Positions 1 to 5,909 of a stretch of 17,577 nucleotides of DNA are shown piece after piece; positions within the stretch are counted from its first letter, which is position 1, and every line of letters begins with the position of its first letter. Source of the DNA: JAKLKS01 sp964370855 (lineage in GTDB: Bacteria; Planctomycetota; JAJSAM01; JAKLKS01); contig CAYJMF010000100.1 of NCBI GenBank assembly GCA_964370855.1, positions 1 to 17,577 of the forward strand. The letters are read 5' to 3'. Below the pieces are notes generated by a model. The model saw only the letters and a program-made list of their open reading frames with translations. It had not been told where the DNA came from and searched no databases. The position numbers and the translations under genes are program-made.

Positions 1-524
1 GGCTTCGGCTTCGGGAAGATGCGGCCCTTCTCGGCCTCCTTCGCCCGCAGCAGCGCGATGCCGGGGATCCCGTGGTACCAGTCGGGCATCACGTAGTCCT
101 TGCGGAGCGGCCAGCCGACCCAGTCCTCGGGGCAGAGGATGCGCGCGAGGTTCGGGTGGCCCTCGAAGACCACGCCGAACATGTCGTAGCACTCCCGCTC
201 GTGCCAGTCCGCGGCCTTCCAGAGGGGGTCGAGGCTCGCGATGACGGGCTTCGCCCGGTCCACGTCGGCCTTCAGGTTGACCCAGTGGCGCTTCCCGTAG
301 GACCAGAGGCGGACCTGCACCTCCAGCGTCTTCCTGTCCTTGGAGTCCACCGCCGTGAGGTCGTGGAGGGTCTCGCAGTGGAGTTCCGACTTCGCGAAGG
401 CGGCGGCGTCCCTCCAGGAGGCGGCGGCCACCTTCACGAAGGGGTGGATCCCCTCGGGATGCGCCGCCGTGACGGCGCCGCCGAAGCGGTCCTGGTATGC
501 CCGGCAGATTTCCGCGGCCGTCAT
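1..524 (-). CDS. nuoC: NADH-quinone oxidoreductase subunit C, 3' end beyond window
   Basis: This is the 30-kDa subunit of respiratory complex I, a peripheral-arm protein that packs against NuoD and NuoB near the quinone site. Reading leftward from ATG at 524, the frame stays open for 174 codons to the window edge with no stop, so the C-terminus is missing. The family signature is clear around residues 117-140: WHERECYDMFGVVFEGHPNL, followed by a motif with ARILCPEDW and PLRKDY. The last visible part (LLRAKEAEKGRIFPKPKP) runs past the usual end of short NuoC proteins, so a C-terminal extension or a longer variant is possible. It starts 26 nt after the nuoB stop, with a GGAGG about 15 nt upstream, and clearly belongs to the nuoABC operon. 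Identification is by motif recognition and is secure. Confidence 0.95.
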   Translation of the reverse strand, partial: MTAAEICRAYQDRFGGAVTAAHPEGIHPFVKVAAASWRDAAAFAKSELHCETLHDLTAVDSKDRKTLEVQVRLWSYGKRHWVNLKADVDRAKPVIASLDPLWKAADWHERECYDMFGVVFEGHPNLARILCPEDWVGWPLRKDYVMPDWYHGIPGIALLRAKEAEKGRIFPKPK

Positions 525-550
525 CGTGGCTTGCCGATCCTCCCGCGCGC

Positions 551-1171
551 CTAGACCGTGAGACCCGGGGCCGCCTTCGGGGCGTCCCCGCCGGAGGGCA
601 TGCCGCCGCCCGGCGGCGCGCCGGCCATCGCTTCCTTCATCCAGCGGCGCTGGTCCGGCGTTCCGCGCTCGATGATCTTCTCCTGGAGGCGGAAGAGCCC
701 TTCGATGACCGCCTCGGGCCGCGGCGGACAGCCGGGCACGTGGACGTCCACGGGGACGATGAGGTCGACGCCCTGCACGACGTGATAGCCGAACTTGCTG
801 TAGGGGCCGCCGCCGACGGTGCAGGCGCCCATGGCCATGACCCACTTGGGGTCGGGCATCTCGTCGTAGAGGCGCTTCACCCGGTGGGCCATCTTGTAGT
901 TGACGGTTCCGGCCACGATCATGAGGTCCGACTGGCGGGGCGTGGCGCGGAAGACGCCGGCGCCGAAGCGGTCCATGTCGAAGCGGGTGGCCGCCGTGGC
1001 CATCATCTCGATGGCGCAGCAGGCGAGGCCGAAGGTCATGGGCCAGACCGAGGAGATGCGGCCCCAGTCCACGAGCTTCCGGAGGAGCTCCACGCGCAGC
1101 AGGATGGCGACGTCGGAATCCTCCGCTGCGGGCTTCATCCCGTTCCAGTCCGAGGCGCGGTAGATCTCCAT
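551..1171 (-). CDS. nuoB: NADH-quinone oxidoreductase subunit B
   Basis: NuoB (PSST) is the 206-residue complex I subunit that carries the terminal [4Fe-4S] cluster N2, which passes electrons to quinone. The cluster ligands are visible: adjacent C51-C52 in GLACCAIEMM, C117 in MGACTVGGG and C148 in VPGCPPRPE. The core is conserved from about residue 22 to 170. The C-terminal tail (about 178-206) is a Gly/Pro/Ala-rich low-complexity extension that I do not recognise from standard NuoB. The start lies 4 nt after the nuoA stop, so translation is probably coupled. The gene order A-B-C on one strand is the usual one. The stop codon is in a CTAG tetranucleotide. Confidence 0.97.
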   Translation of the reverse strand: MEIYRASDWNGMKPAAEDSDVAILLRVELLRKLVDWGRISSVWPMTFGLACCAIEMMATAATRFDMDRFGAGVFRATPRQSDLMIVAGTVNYKMAHRVKRLYDEMPDPKWVMAMGACTVGGGPYSKFGYHVVQGVDLIVPVDVHVPGCPPRPEAVIEGLFRLQEKIIERGTPDQRRWMKEAMAGAPPGGGMPSGGDAPKAAPGLTV

Positions 1172-1175
1172 GTCC

Positions 1176-1682
1176 CTACGCGCCCCCCCCCATGGCCCTG
1201 CCCGCCCCGTCGTGGACCCCCGCCTCGTGGGCGGCCTCCGCGGCCGCCGCGACCTCGCGCCCGGCGACGCGTTCGACCTCCGCCTCCTGCGCCTGGCGGA
1301 GCCCCCGGGGGATCCACTCGATGTCCCCCTTCTTCCAGACGTAGGCGAGGCCCGCCGTGATGACGAGGATGAAGACCGCCGCCTCGGCGAAGGCCAGGCC
1401 GCCCATGCCCGCGGCGGTCAGCTCCTTGAGGGCCACGGCCCAGGGGACCAGGAAGATGACCTCCACGTCGAAGATCAGGAAGACCAGGGCGACGACGTAG
1501 AAGCGGATGTCGAACCGGATGAAGGAGGAGCCGAAGGCCGGCTCGCCGCACTCGTAGGTGAGCCCCTTCACGTGGCCCGGGTTGTCCTTGCGAAGGACCC
1601 GGGAGATCACGTGGATGTTCAGGATCACGAAGCTGATCCCGAACACCAGGAAGACCAGGGCTACCAGGAAGTCGCTGAGCAA
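1176..1682 (-). CDS. nuoA: NADH-quinone oxidoreductase subunit A (TTG start)
   Basis: NuoA is a three-helix membrane subunit of complex I at the junction of the peripheral and membrane arms. The family core is visible: YECG at residues 43-46 (C45) in the first loop, RFDIRFYVVALVFLIFDVEV at about 57-76 with D72 and E74, then FLVPWA. Predicted membrane helices are at about 4-25, 60-83 and 94-115. I chose TTG at 1682 because AGAGGA lies 9 nt upstream and the hydrophobic helix begins immediately. A longer in-frame ATG at 1775 would add 31 polar, Arg/Pro-rich residues unlike any NuoA. That gives 168 residues, longer than many NuoA proteins because of an Ala/Glu-rich cytoplasmic tail after residue 120. 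It is the first visible gene of the minus-strand nuo operon. Confidence 0.93.
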   Translation of the reverse strand: MLSDFLVALVFLVFGISFVILNIHVISRVLRKDNPGHVKGLTYECGEPAFGSSFIRFDIRFYVVALVFLIFDVEVIFLVPWAVALKELTAAGMGGLAFAEAAVFILVITAGLAYVWKKGDIEWIPRGLRQAQEAEVERVAGREVAAAAEAAHEAGVHDGAGRAMGGGA

Positions 1683-1878
1683 GGTCGGGGGTCCTCTACG
1701 AGTCCCAGGGCGGCGGTCGGAACGGCAACGGGCGGACGGTTCTGACGGCCGGCCCGGGATGGACCCCGAGCCCATCGGGGAAGGCTGCCATCGCTTGCCT
1801 GGGCCGGAAACAGGCGCCGGGAATGGTAGATCCTCGACCGCTGCCCTCCCAAGCTTTGAAGCGGCGGGTGGTCACGGC

Positions 1879-1911
1879 GCAGCAAAACGGTGTCAGACAC
1901 CTGTTTGCTGC
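1879..1911 (+). repeat. REP-like nested palindrome, copy 1
   Basis: This 33-bp imperfect palindrome has outer arms GCAGCAAA and TTTGCTGC and an inner palindrome GGTGTCAGACACC, separated by short mismatched bulges. It matches the reverse complement of copy 2 at 32 of 33 positions. In structure it resembles repetitive extragenic palindromes of the type mobilised by IS200-like (TnpA-REP/RAYT) transposases. No such transposase is present here, so the assignment is an inference. Confidence 0.75.
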
Positions 1912-1946
1912 GGACCTGCCCCCCGCCCGGGCGAGGGTCCATGGCC

Positions 1947-1979
1947 GCAGCAAATAGGTGTCTGACACCGTTTTGCTGC
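1947..1979 (-). repeat. REP-like nested palindrome, copy 2 (inverted)
   Basis: This is the second 33-bp unit, in opposite orientation to copy 1 and separated from it by 35 bp centred on CGCCCGGGCG. Read on the minus strand it differs from copy 1 at one position (A for G near position 25). The inverted pair could form a large cruciform or RNA hairpin, like a BIME. Its right edge lies 5 nt from the TAGTAT hexamer, so it overlaps the likely promoter region of the downstream membrane-protein gene. Confidence 0.75.
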
Positions 1980-1983
1980 GGCG

Positions 1984-1989
1984 TAGTAT
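1984..1989 (+). promoter_or_regulatory. putative -10 element for leaderless start at 1996
   Basis: TAGTAT matches 5 of 6 bases of TATAAT and ends 6 nt before the ATG at 1996. There is no purine-rich ribosome binding site between it and the start. Transcription would begin at or next to the A of the ATG, so the mRNA would be leaderless. No clear -35 is visible, because the upstream area is the palindromic repeat. Confidence 0.4.
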
Positions 1990-1995
1990 CCCGCG

Positions 1996-2811
1996 ATGGA
2001 CTTCTCCATGTACTTCATGCAGCTCTCCGTCGGCTGCCTCGGGCTCGCGCCCGTGGTGCCGTGGAGGTCCGTGGGGAAGGGCTACTACGTGATGATGCTC
2101 TGCATCGGCCTCGGGCTCCTCCCCGTGGCGTGGTTCTTCCGGGCCTCCGCGGCGGGGCCCGGCTTCCCGGCCTTCGGGGCCGACCCGGACGGGATCACGA
2201 ACCTGCTGATGGCCGCCTGCGGGGTCGCCGGGGCGGCGGCCCTCCTCTCCTTCTGGTTCGGGACCGGGGCCGCGGGCTCCCGCCTGACCCTCGCCGCGGC
2301 GCTCCTCGGCTGGGCCGCCGTGGCCGCCGACGGGGTGCGGATGGCCTCCCTCCCCCGTCCCGCCCCCCTCCCCCCCCTCTCCCCCGCCGCCTCCGGGACG
2401 CTGCTGGCCCTCAACTACCTCTCCGGCGCCCTCCTCCTCGGGTCGGTGCTGTCGGCCATGCTCCTCGGCCACTGGTACCTGGTGGTGAAGGACCTCCCCG
2501 TCACACCGCTGAAGACCCTCACCTTCCTGCTCTTCGGCTCGCTGGCCGCGCGCCTCGCCGCCACGGTGGCCGCCTTCCTCCTCGACCCCGAGGGCGGGGC
2601 CCGGGTGGCGGACCGCTCCTTCCTCTTCGTCCTCATCTACGGGCTCTTCAGCATCGGCACCCCCCTCGCCATGTCCTGGATGGTCTGGGGCACCGTGAAG
2701 ATCCGCTCCACCCAGGCCGCCACGGGGATCCTCTACGGGGTCACCGCCTTCATCCTCATGGGGGAGGCGGCGGGGCGCTTCGTCCTCCTCCGCACCGGGT
2801 TCCCCCTCTGA
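1996..2811 (+). CDS. polytopic membrane protein of unknown function (GHWYLV motif)
   Basis: This is a 271-residue integral membrane protein with about eight hydrophobic segments (near residues 5-22, 31-48, 68-90, 96-115, 135-158, 174-196, 208-230 and 243-263). I do not recognise a named family. A distinctive GHWYLV motif lies at 158-163, at the end of the fifth segment, followed by a charged loop and PLKTLTFLLFG. The His and aromatic residues at the membrane boundary could bind a cofactor or quinone, but that is speculation. The start at 1996 is chosen from the hydrophobic N-terminus; no Shine-Dalgarno is seen. The stop overlaps the next start as TGATG, so the two products are likely made together. 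The context next to complex I genes is suggestive only, since they are divergent and separated by a repeat. Confidence 0.8.
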   Translation: MDFSMYFMQLSVGCLGLAPVVPWRSVGKGYYVMMLCIGLGLLPVAWFFRASAAGPGFPAFGADPDGITNLLMAACGVAGAAALLSFWFGTGAAGSRLTLAAALLGWAAVAADGVRMASLPRPAPLPPLSPAASGTLLALNYLSGALLLGSVLSAMLLGHWYLVVKDLPVTPLKTLTFLLFGSLAARLAATVAAFLLDPEGGARVADRSFLFVLIYGLFSIGTPLAMSWMVWGTVKIRSTQAATGILYGVTAFILMGEAAGRFVLLRTGFPL

Positions 2812-3341
2812 TGGCCGTCGAGGCCGACTTCGCCTGCCCCGCCTGCGGCCGGGAGGTCCTGGTCGCGGACCTCGCCGCCGCCGCGACCCTCCCCTGCCCC
2901 TGCGGCGCCGCCCCGCCCCGCTTCGAGGGGGCACTGGAAGGGGACCGCCTCCGCCGCTGCGCCCTCTGCGGGGACCCCCGCCTCTACCGCCAGAAGGACT
3001 TCAGCCGCAGGGTCGGCATCGGGCTCCTCGTGGCGGGCTTCGCCGTCGCCCTGGCCCTCGGCATCTTCCTCGGCCCCGCCGGCTTCTTCGGCGCCCTCGG
3101 CGCCTCCCTCGTCCTGGACACCCTCCTCTGGCTCGTCGCCGGCGAGGTCGTCATCTGCCACTGGTGCGAGGCCCACTTCCGGGACGTCGCGGGGAACTAC
3201 CCGGAGTTCGATCTCGAACTCCACGACGTCGTCCGCTACGAGCGGGAGGTCGCCGCCAAGGGCCAGCCGGTCCCCGCCCACGGGGGGGACGCCTCCTCCG
3301 CCGGCGCCGCGGCCCTGCACCCGACCCGCTACGACGGGTAG
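2811..3341 (+). CDS. zinc-ribbon membrane protein of unknown function
   Basis: This 176-residue protein has four Cys pairs: C9-x2-C12, C29-x-C31, C50-x2-C53 and C116-x2-C119. The first two pairs could form one zinc ribbon, and the last two a second site on either side of the membrane. Two hydrophobic segments (about 69-88 and 92-112) sit between the third and fourth pairs, with a positive run (RQKDFSRR) just before them. The C-terminal 50 residues are hydrophilic. ATG at 2811 shares its A with the TGA of the preceding gene, which indicates translational coupling and probably a joint function. No named family is recognised. It may be an assembly or metal-handling partner of the upstream membrane protein; that is inference from linkage only. 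Confidence 0.8.
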   Translation: MAVEADFACPACGREVLVADLAAAATLPCPCGAAPPRFEGALEGDRLRRCALCGDPRLYRQKDFSRRVGIGLLVAGFAVALALGIFLGPAGFFGALGASLVLDTLLWLVAGEVVICHWCEAHFRDVAGNYPEFDLELHDVVRYEREVAAKGQPVPAHGGDASSAGAAALHPTRYDG

Positions 3342-3367
3342 CCCCTTCTCGAGTCCCCGGTGTACTC

Positions 3368-3393
3368 CCCCCCGCGTCCGCGGAGGCGGGGGG
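3368..3393 (+). terminator. GC-rich hairpin after the membrane-protein pair
   Basis: An 8-bp perfect stem (CCCCCCGC at 3368-3375 with GCGGGGGG at 3386-3393) encloses a 10-nt loop, 26 nt after the stop at 3341. There is no T tract, so it is not a textbook intrinsic terminator. It could still separate the operon from the toxin-antitoxin module. Confidence 0.35.
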
Positions 3394-3424
3394 AAGGCCC
3401 CGTCCCCGCGGCCCGGGGCGGCAG

Positions 3425-3458
3425 GCATCAACCCATATTCCATGATATGCTTTGATGC
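3425..3458 (+). promoter_or_regulatory. nested dyad operator/promoter of the RHH-PIN module
   Basis: This is an AT-rich island in a very GC-rich window. GCATCAA (3425-3431) is mirrored by TTGATGC (3452-3458), and CATAT (3434-3438) by ATATG (3445-3449), all sharing one centre at 3441.5. The dyad ends exactly one base before the antitoxin ATG. A -10-like TATGCT (3446-3451) lies inside it, 7 nt before the start. RHH antitoxins normally bind such symmetric sites to repress their own operon, so autoregulation is the natural reading. No Shine-Dalgarno fits, so the mRNA may be leaderless. Confidence 0.7.
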
Positions 3459-3719
3459 ATGAGGACCACCGTGGACATCAACGAGACGCTCCTGCGGAAC
3501 GCCCGCAAGCGGGCCGCCGACGGGGGGACGACCCTCCGGGCCGTACTCGAGGAGGCCCTCCGGGCCTGGCTCGCCGCCCCCCCCGCCGCGGCCGGGTGGC
3601 GGCTGCGGTGGCGCACGGAGAAGGGCCGGATCCTCCCCGGCGTGGACCTCGCCGACCGGGACTCCCTCTTCGAGGCCACGGAAGGCGACGACGGGGCGGC
3701 GGGGAGGGGCTTCCGGTGA
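3459..3719 (+). CDS. vapB: ribbon-helix-helix antitoxin (VapB-type)
   Basis: This 86-residue antitoxin is the predicted partner of the PIN toxin encoded next. The N-terminal MRTTVDINETLLRNARKRA is the beta strand and first helix of a MetJ/Arc-like RHH fold, followed by GGTTLRAVLEEALRAWL as the second helix. Residues after about 42 are a flexible, charged tail of the kind that wraps the toxin active site. ATG at 3459 directly follows the palindromic operator. The stop TGA overlaps the GTG start of the toxin by 4 nt (GTGA), the standard coupling in vapBC modules. It is expected to bind the dyad at 3425-3458, alone or with the toxin. Confidence 0.88.
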   Translation: MRTTVDINETLLRNARKRAADGGTTLRAVLEEALRAWLAAPPAAAGWRLRWRTEKGRILPGVDLADRDSLFEATEGDDGAAGRGFR

Positions 3720-4150
3720 TCGCCCTCGACACGAACATCCTCGTCCACGCCCGCCGCCGGGAGGCGGCCCACCACGACGAGGCCCTCCGCCTCCTCCAGC
3801 GACTGGCCTCGGGCCGGGAGCCCTGGGCCCTGCCCTGGCCCTGCGTCTACGAGTTCCTCCGCGTCGTCACCTCGCCCCGGGTCTTCGACCCGCCCACCCC
3901 GCTGGACCGCGCGCTGGAGGACCTGGAGTCGCTCTTCGGCTGCCCCTCCCTCTCGCTCCTCGGCGAGGGCCCGGGCCACCGCGGCCATCTCCGCCGCGTC
4001 CTCGAGGAGGGGAGCGCGCGCGGCCGCCTCGTCCACGACGGCCACATCGCGGCGCTCTGCGCGGAGCACGGGGTGCGGGAGTTCCTGACCCTCGACGCCG
4101 ACTTCGCGAGGTTCCCCTCGGTGCGGGCGCGGAACCCGTTCCGCTCCTAG
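3716..4150 (+). CDS. vapC: PIN-domain toxin ribonuclease (VapC-type)
   Basis: This is a 144-residue PIN-fold endoribonuclease, the toxin of the module. The acidic metal-binding residues are visible: D5 in ALDTNILV, E46 in YEFLRVVT, D108 in VHDGHIA and D127 (or D129) in LTLDADF. VapC toxins typically cleave tRNA or rRNA with Mg2+ or Mn2+; the target here is unknown. The GTG start at 3716 overlaps the antitoxin stop. The protein ends ...NPFRS, and the NPF segment closes many PIN proteins. Its TAG stop (4148-4150) shares CTAG with the stop of the convergent second PIN gene. The two PIN proteins are only distantly similar, so this is not a recent inverted duplication. Confidence 0.92.
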   Translation: MIALDTNILVHARRREAAHHDEALRLLQRLASGREPWALPWPCVYEFLRVVTSPRVFDPPTPLDRALEDLESLFGCPSLSLLGEGPGHRGHLRRVLEEGSARGRLVHDGHIAALCAEHGVREFLTLDADFARFPSVRARNPFRS

Positions 4151-4168
4151 AGACCCCGGAACGGGTTC
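4132..4168. terminator. coding inverted repeat at the convergent toxin ends
   Basis: GAACCCGTTCCG (4132-4143) and its exact reverse complement (4157-4168) flank a 13-nt centre that contains the shared CTAG stops. Each arm encodes the Asn-Pro-Phe-Arg ending of one PIN toxin, so the same DNA palindrome serves as C-terminal codons on both strands. In RNA from either strand it would fold into a 12-bp hairpin at the 3' end of the transcript. It could act as a bidirectional terminator or an mRNA stabiliser, although no T tract is present. Confidence 0.6.
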
Positions 4169-4602
4169 ACCACCCGCACCCGCCCGCAGGTCCGCCCGTC
4201 CTGGAAGTCCTCGGAGAGGAGCACCGGAATCCCCGCCTCCTCGGCGAAGGCCCAGAGGTGGGCGTCGTACCAGGACAGCCCGTAGAGGACCATTCCCGAG
4301 AGCCCGGTGCGCAGGACCGCCGCCGTCGGCCAGAGGACGTCGAACTCGGCGATGAACCCGTCCACCGCCCGGCAGGCGTCGGGGAACGCGAGAAGGGGGG
4401 GGCTCCCTCCCCTCGCCCGGGTCGTGACGGACACGAACTCCACGAGGGCCTGCTGCGGCAGGAGCAGGGACCCGGACGCCGCTCCGGCCCGGAGGACTTC
4501 CCCCGCGCGCGCCCGCTTGGCCGGTTCCTCCCGGTCGAAGAGGTAGACGAGGAGGTTGGTGTCGGCGAGGGCGGGAGAGTCGGCGGGGACGGTCGCCTTC
4601 AT
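4147..4602 (-). CDS. vapC: second PIN-domain toxin ribonuclease (VapC-type)
   Basis: This is a 151-residue PIN-domain protein on the minus strand. Predicted active-site acids are D14 (ADTNLLVYLFD), E55 (ALVEFVSVTT), D113 (LSWYDAHLWA) and D132 (LLSEDFQDG). The C-terminus is VVNPFRGL. It is preceded by an AbrB-type antitoxin gene whose TGA overlaps this ATG by 4 nt (ATGA). It converges on the first vapC, and the two TAG stops overlap in one CTAG. The toxin subfamily (antitoxin of AbrB class, the LSWYDA motif) differs from the first module, so the two modules were probably acquired separately. Confidence 0.92.
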   Translation of the reverse strand: MKATVPADSPALADTNLLVYLFDREEPAKRARAGEVLRAGAASGSLLLPQQALVEFVSVTTRARGGSPPLLAFPDACRAVDGFIAEFDVLWPTAAVLRTGLSGMVLYGLSWYDAHLWAFAEEAGIPVLLSEDFQDGRTCGRVRVVNPFRGL

Positions 4603-5009
4603 CGGGGACGTCCCCGGTCACCGTAGAGATCCTCCCGGGACCAGCCCCTCTCCTTCTTCACGCGGGCGAGGCGCTTCTCTTCCGCGAGGGCATCCTCGTC
4701 GGGGCGCCCCTCGAGAAGGGCCTCGATCCACCGGATCTGCCGGTCGAAGTGGGCCACGCGCTCCGCGGGGTCGCGGAGAAGGGCGGGAGTCCTGGACTCG
4801 GCGTGCCCCCACGATGTGATCCGCTCGAGCCCCGGGGTCCCCTCGCCCACCACGCCCTCCCCGCCGGAGGGCTCCCCGTCCGCCACCCGCACCATGACCG
4901 CACCCCGGGCGAGCCACTCCCACCGCACCTCGTCCCCGGGCCGGATGCCGTAGCGGAGCGCCAGGGCCCTGGGGATGGTGACCTGCAGCTTGCTGGTGAC
5001 CTTGCTCAT
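4599..5009 (-). CDS. AbrB/SpoVT-type antitoxin
   Basis: This is a 136-residue antitoxin for the adjacent PIN toxin. The N-terminal 45 residues (SKVTSKLQVTIPRALALRYG then IRPGDEVRWEW) are a swapped-hairpin AbrB/MazE DNA-binding domain. The middle (about 46-80) is Gly-rich linker. The C-terminal half, containing FDRQIRWIEALLEGRP and a KKERGWSREDLYGDRG tail, is the likely toxin-binding helix and arm; the WSREDLYGDR ending is common in AbrB-type antitoxins of PIN toxins. ATG at 5009 is supported by the promoter and the palindrome directly upstream. Such proteins usually repress their own promoter. Confidence 0.88.
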   Translation of the reverse strand: MSKVTSKLQVTIPRALALRYGIRPGDEVRWEWLARGAVMVRVADGEPSGGEGVVGEGTPGLERITSWGHAESRTPALLRDPAERVAHFDRQIRWIEALLEGRPDEDALAEEKRLARVKKERGWSREDLYGDRGRPR

Positions 5010-5010
5010 T

Positions 5011-5045
5011 TCCTTGTTCTAGCAAGGATTCCGTCCTTGTCAAGG
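5011..5045 (-). promoter_or_regulatory. promoter and operator of the AbrB-PIN module
   Basis: On the minus strand a perfect -35 TTGACA (5043..5038) is followed after 16 nt by the -10-like TAGAAC (5021..5016), which ends 6 nt before the ATG at 5009. Two palindromes cover it: CCTTG-A-CAAGG (5045..5035) over the -35, and TCCTTG/CAAGGA with a 6-nt spacer (5028..5011) over the -10. This fits autorepression by the AbrB-type antitoxin. The geometry predicts a leaderless or nearly leaderless mRNA. AAGGA also lies close to the ATG, but closer than usual for a ribosome binding site. Confidence 0.65.
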
Positions 5046-5055
5046 GGCGGGGTGG

Positions 5056-5075
5056 ACAGGAAGCCATGGTCCTGT
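5056..5075 (+). promoter_or_regulatory. small inverted repeat upstream of the VOC gene
   Basis: ACAGGA (5056-5061) and TCCTGT (5070-5075) form a 6-bp perfect inverted repeat with an 8-nt spacer, between the divergent antitoxin and VOC genes. It is a possible regulator site for the VOC gene. It could be chance, since there is only one copy and no regulator gene adjoins it. Confidence 0.25.
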
Positions 5076-5120
5076 AGGTTCGGGCACTCGACGAAGCGCA
5101 TGGAAAGGAAGAGGACCACC

Positions 5121-5909
5121 ATGGCGGAGGACGGCGGCGCGGGCGCACCGGTCGGGCGGTTCTGCTGGCCCGAGGCGAACGTGAAGGACCCGGCGGCGGC
5201 GAAGGCGTTCTACGCTGCGCTCTTCGGGTGGGGGGTGCGGCAGGACGCCGACGGGTTCTACGCCGAGTGGCAGGTCGCCGGCCGCGCCCACGGCGGGCTC
5301 ATGGCGCTGGGGCCGCAGAGGGAGGAGATCGGGATCCCCTCCCACTGGACCGCCTACGTGGCCGTGGAATCCGCCGACGACACCGCCGCGAAGGTGAAGG
5401 AGAACGGCGGCCTCGTCCTCCACGGCCCCTTCTCGATGGAGGGGGTCGGCCGCTTCGCCGTCGTCCAGGACCCGACGGGCGCCGCCTTCAGCCTCTACCA
5501 GGCGGCGGGGCCCCGCGGCGAGTCCCCCCCCTCCGGCCCCGGGACCATGTGCTGGAACGAGCTCATGACCCGGGACCCCGGGAAGGCGGGCGCCTTCTAC
5601 TCCGCGGTCTTCGGGTGGACGAGGCAGGTGATGCCGATGGGCCCCCCCGTCGGCGACTACGTGATCTTCCAGCACGGCGGCGGCATGGCCGCGGGGATGA
5701 TGGACATGTCGGGCCCGATGTTCGCGGAGGTCCCCCCCCACTGGCTCGTCTACTTCGCCGTGGAGGACTGCGACGGGATGGCGGCGAAGGCGGCGGAACT
5801 CGGGGCCGCGATCTGCGCGCCGCCGACGGACATCCCCGGCGTCGGGCGGTTCTCGGTGATCAGGGACCCGCAGGGCGCGGTCTTCGCGATCCTGCGGTTC
5901 GCCGGCTAG
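5121..5909 (+). CDS. two-domain VOC (glyoxalase/bleomycin-resistance fold) protein
   Basis: This is a 262-residue cytoplasmic protein with two tandem vicinal-oxygen-chelate domains (about 11-128 and 138-260). Each opens with an F-x-W-x-E-like strand (GRFCWPEANVKDP and MCWNELMTRDP), then a helix AKAFYAALFGW / AGAFYSAVFGW, and ends with GRF-x-V-x-x-DP-x-GA-x-F. This is the CFP30B-like family common in actinobacteria and planctomycetes; the substrate is unknown and the metal site may be degenerate. I start it at ATG 5121 because GAGGA lies 7 nt upstream. An in-frame ATG at 5100 would add seven residues. Its stop TAG shares CTAG with the stop of the convergent kinase gene. Confidence 0.9.
   Translation: MAEDGGAGAPVGRFCWPEANVKDPAAAKAFYAALFGWGVRQDADGFYAEWQVAGRAHGGLMALGPQREEIGIPSHWTAYVAVESADDTAAKVKENGGLVLHGPFSMEGVGRFAVVQDPTGAAFSLYQAAGPRGESPPSGPGTMCWNELMTRDPGKAGAFYSAVFGWTRQVMPMGPPVGDYVIFQHGGGMAAGMMDMSGPMFAEVPPHWLVYFAVEDCDGMAAKAAELGAAICAPPTDIPGVGRFSVIRDPQGAVFAILRFAG

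Larger units (their letters stand above)
1683..1995. other. 313-bp divergent intergenic region
   Basis: This gap lies between nuoA (minus) and a membrane-protein gene (plus), and I see no protein gene in it. It holds the pair of 33-bp palindromes (1879-1911 and 1947-1979). On the minus strand there is a CTACCAT at 1829..1823 that could be a -10-like element for the nuo operon. On the plus strand TAGTAT lies at 1984-1989, just ahead of the next gene. Antisense open frames crossing it look like GC-rich shadows. Confidence 0.6.

Noticed and set aside
1683..1775. Longer NuoA from ATG 1775
   Set aside because: The extra 31 residues are polar and Arg/Pro-rich with no family similarity; the TTG at 1682 has a ribosome binding site and starts at the first membrane helix.
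4132..4168. Convergent PIN genes as a recent inverted duplication
   Set aside because: Identity at DNA level stops at the 12-bp arms; the proteins differ in length and subfamily motifs, and their antitoxins belong to different folds.
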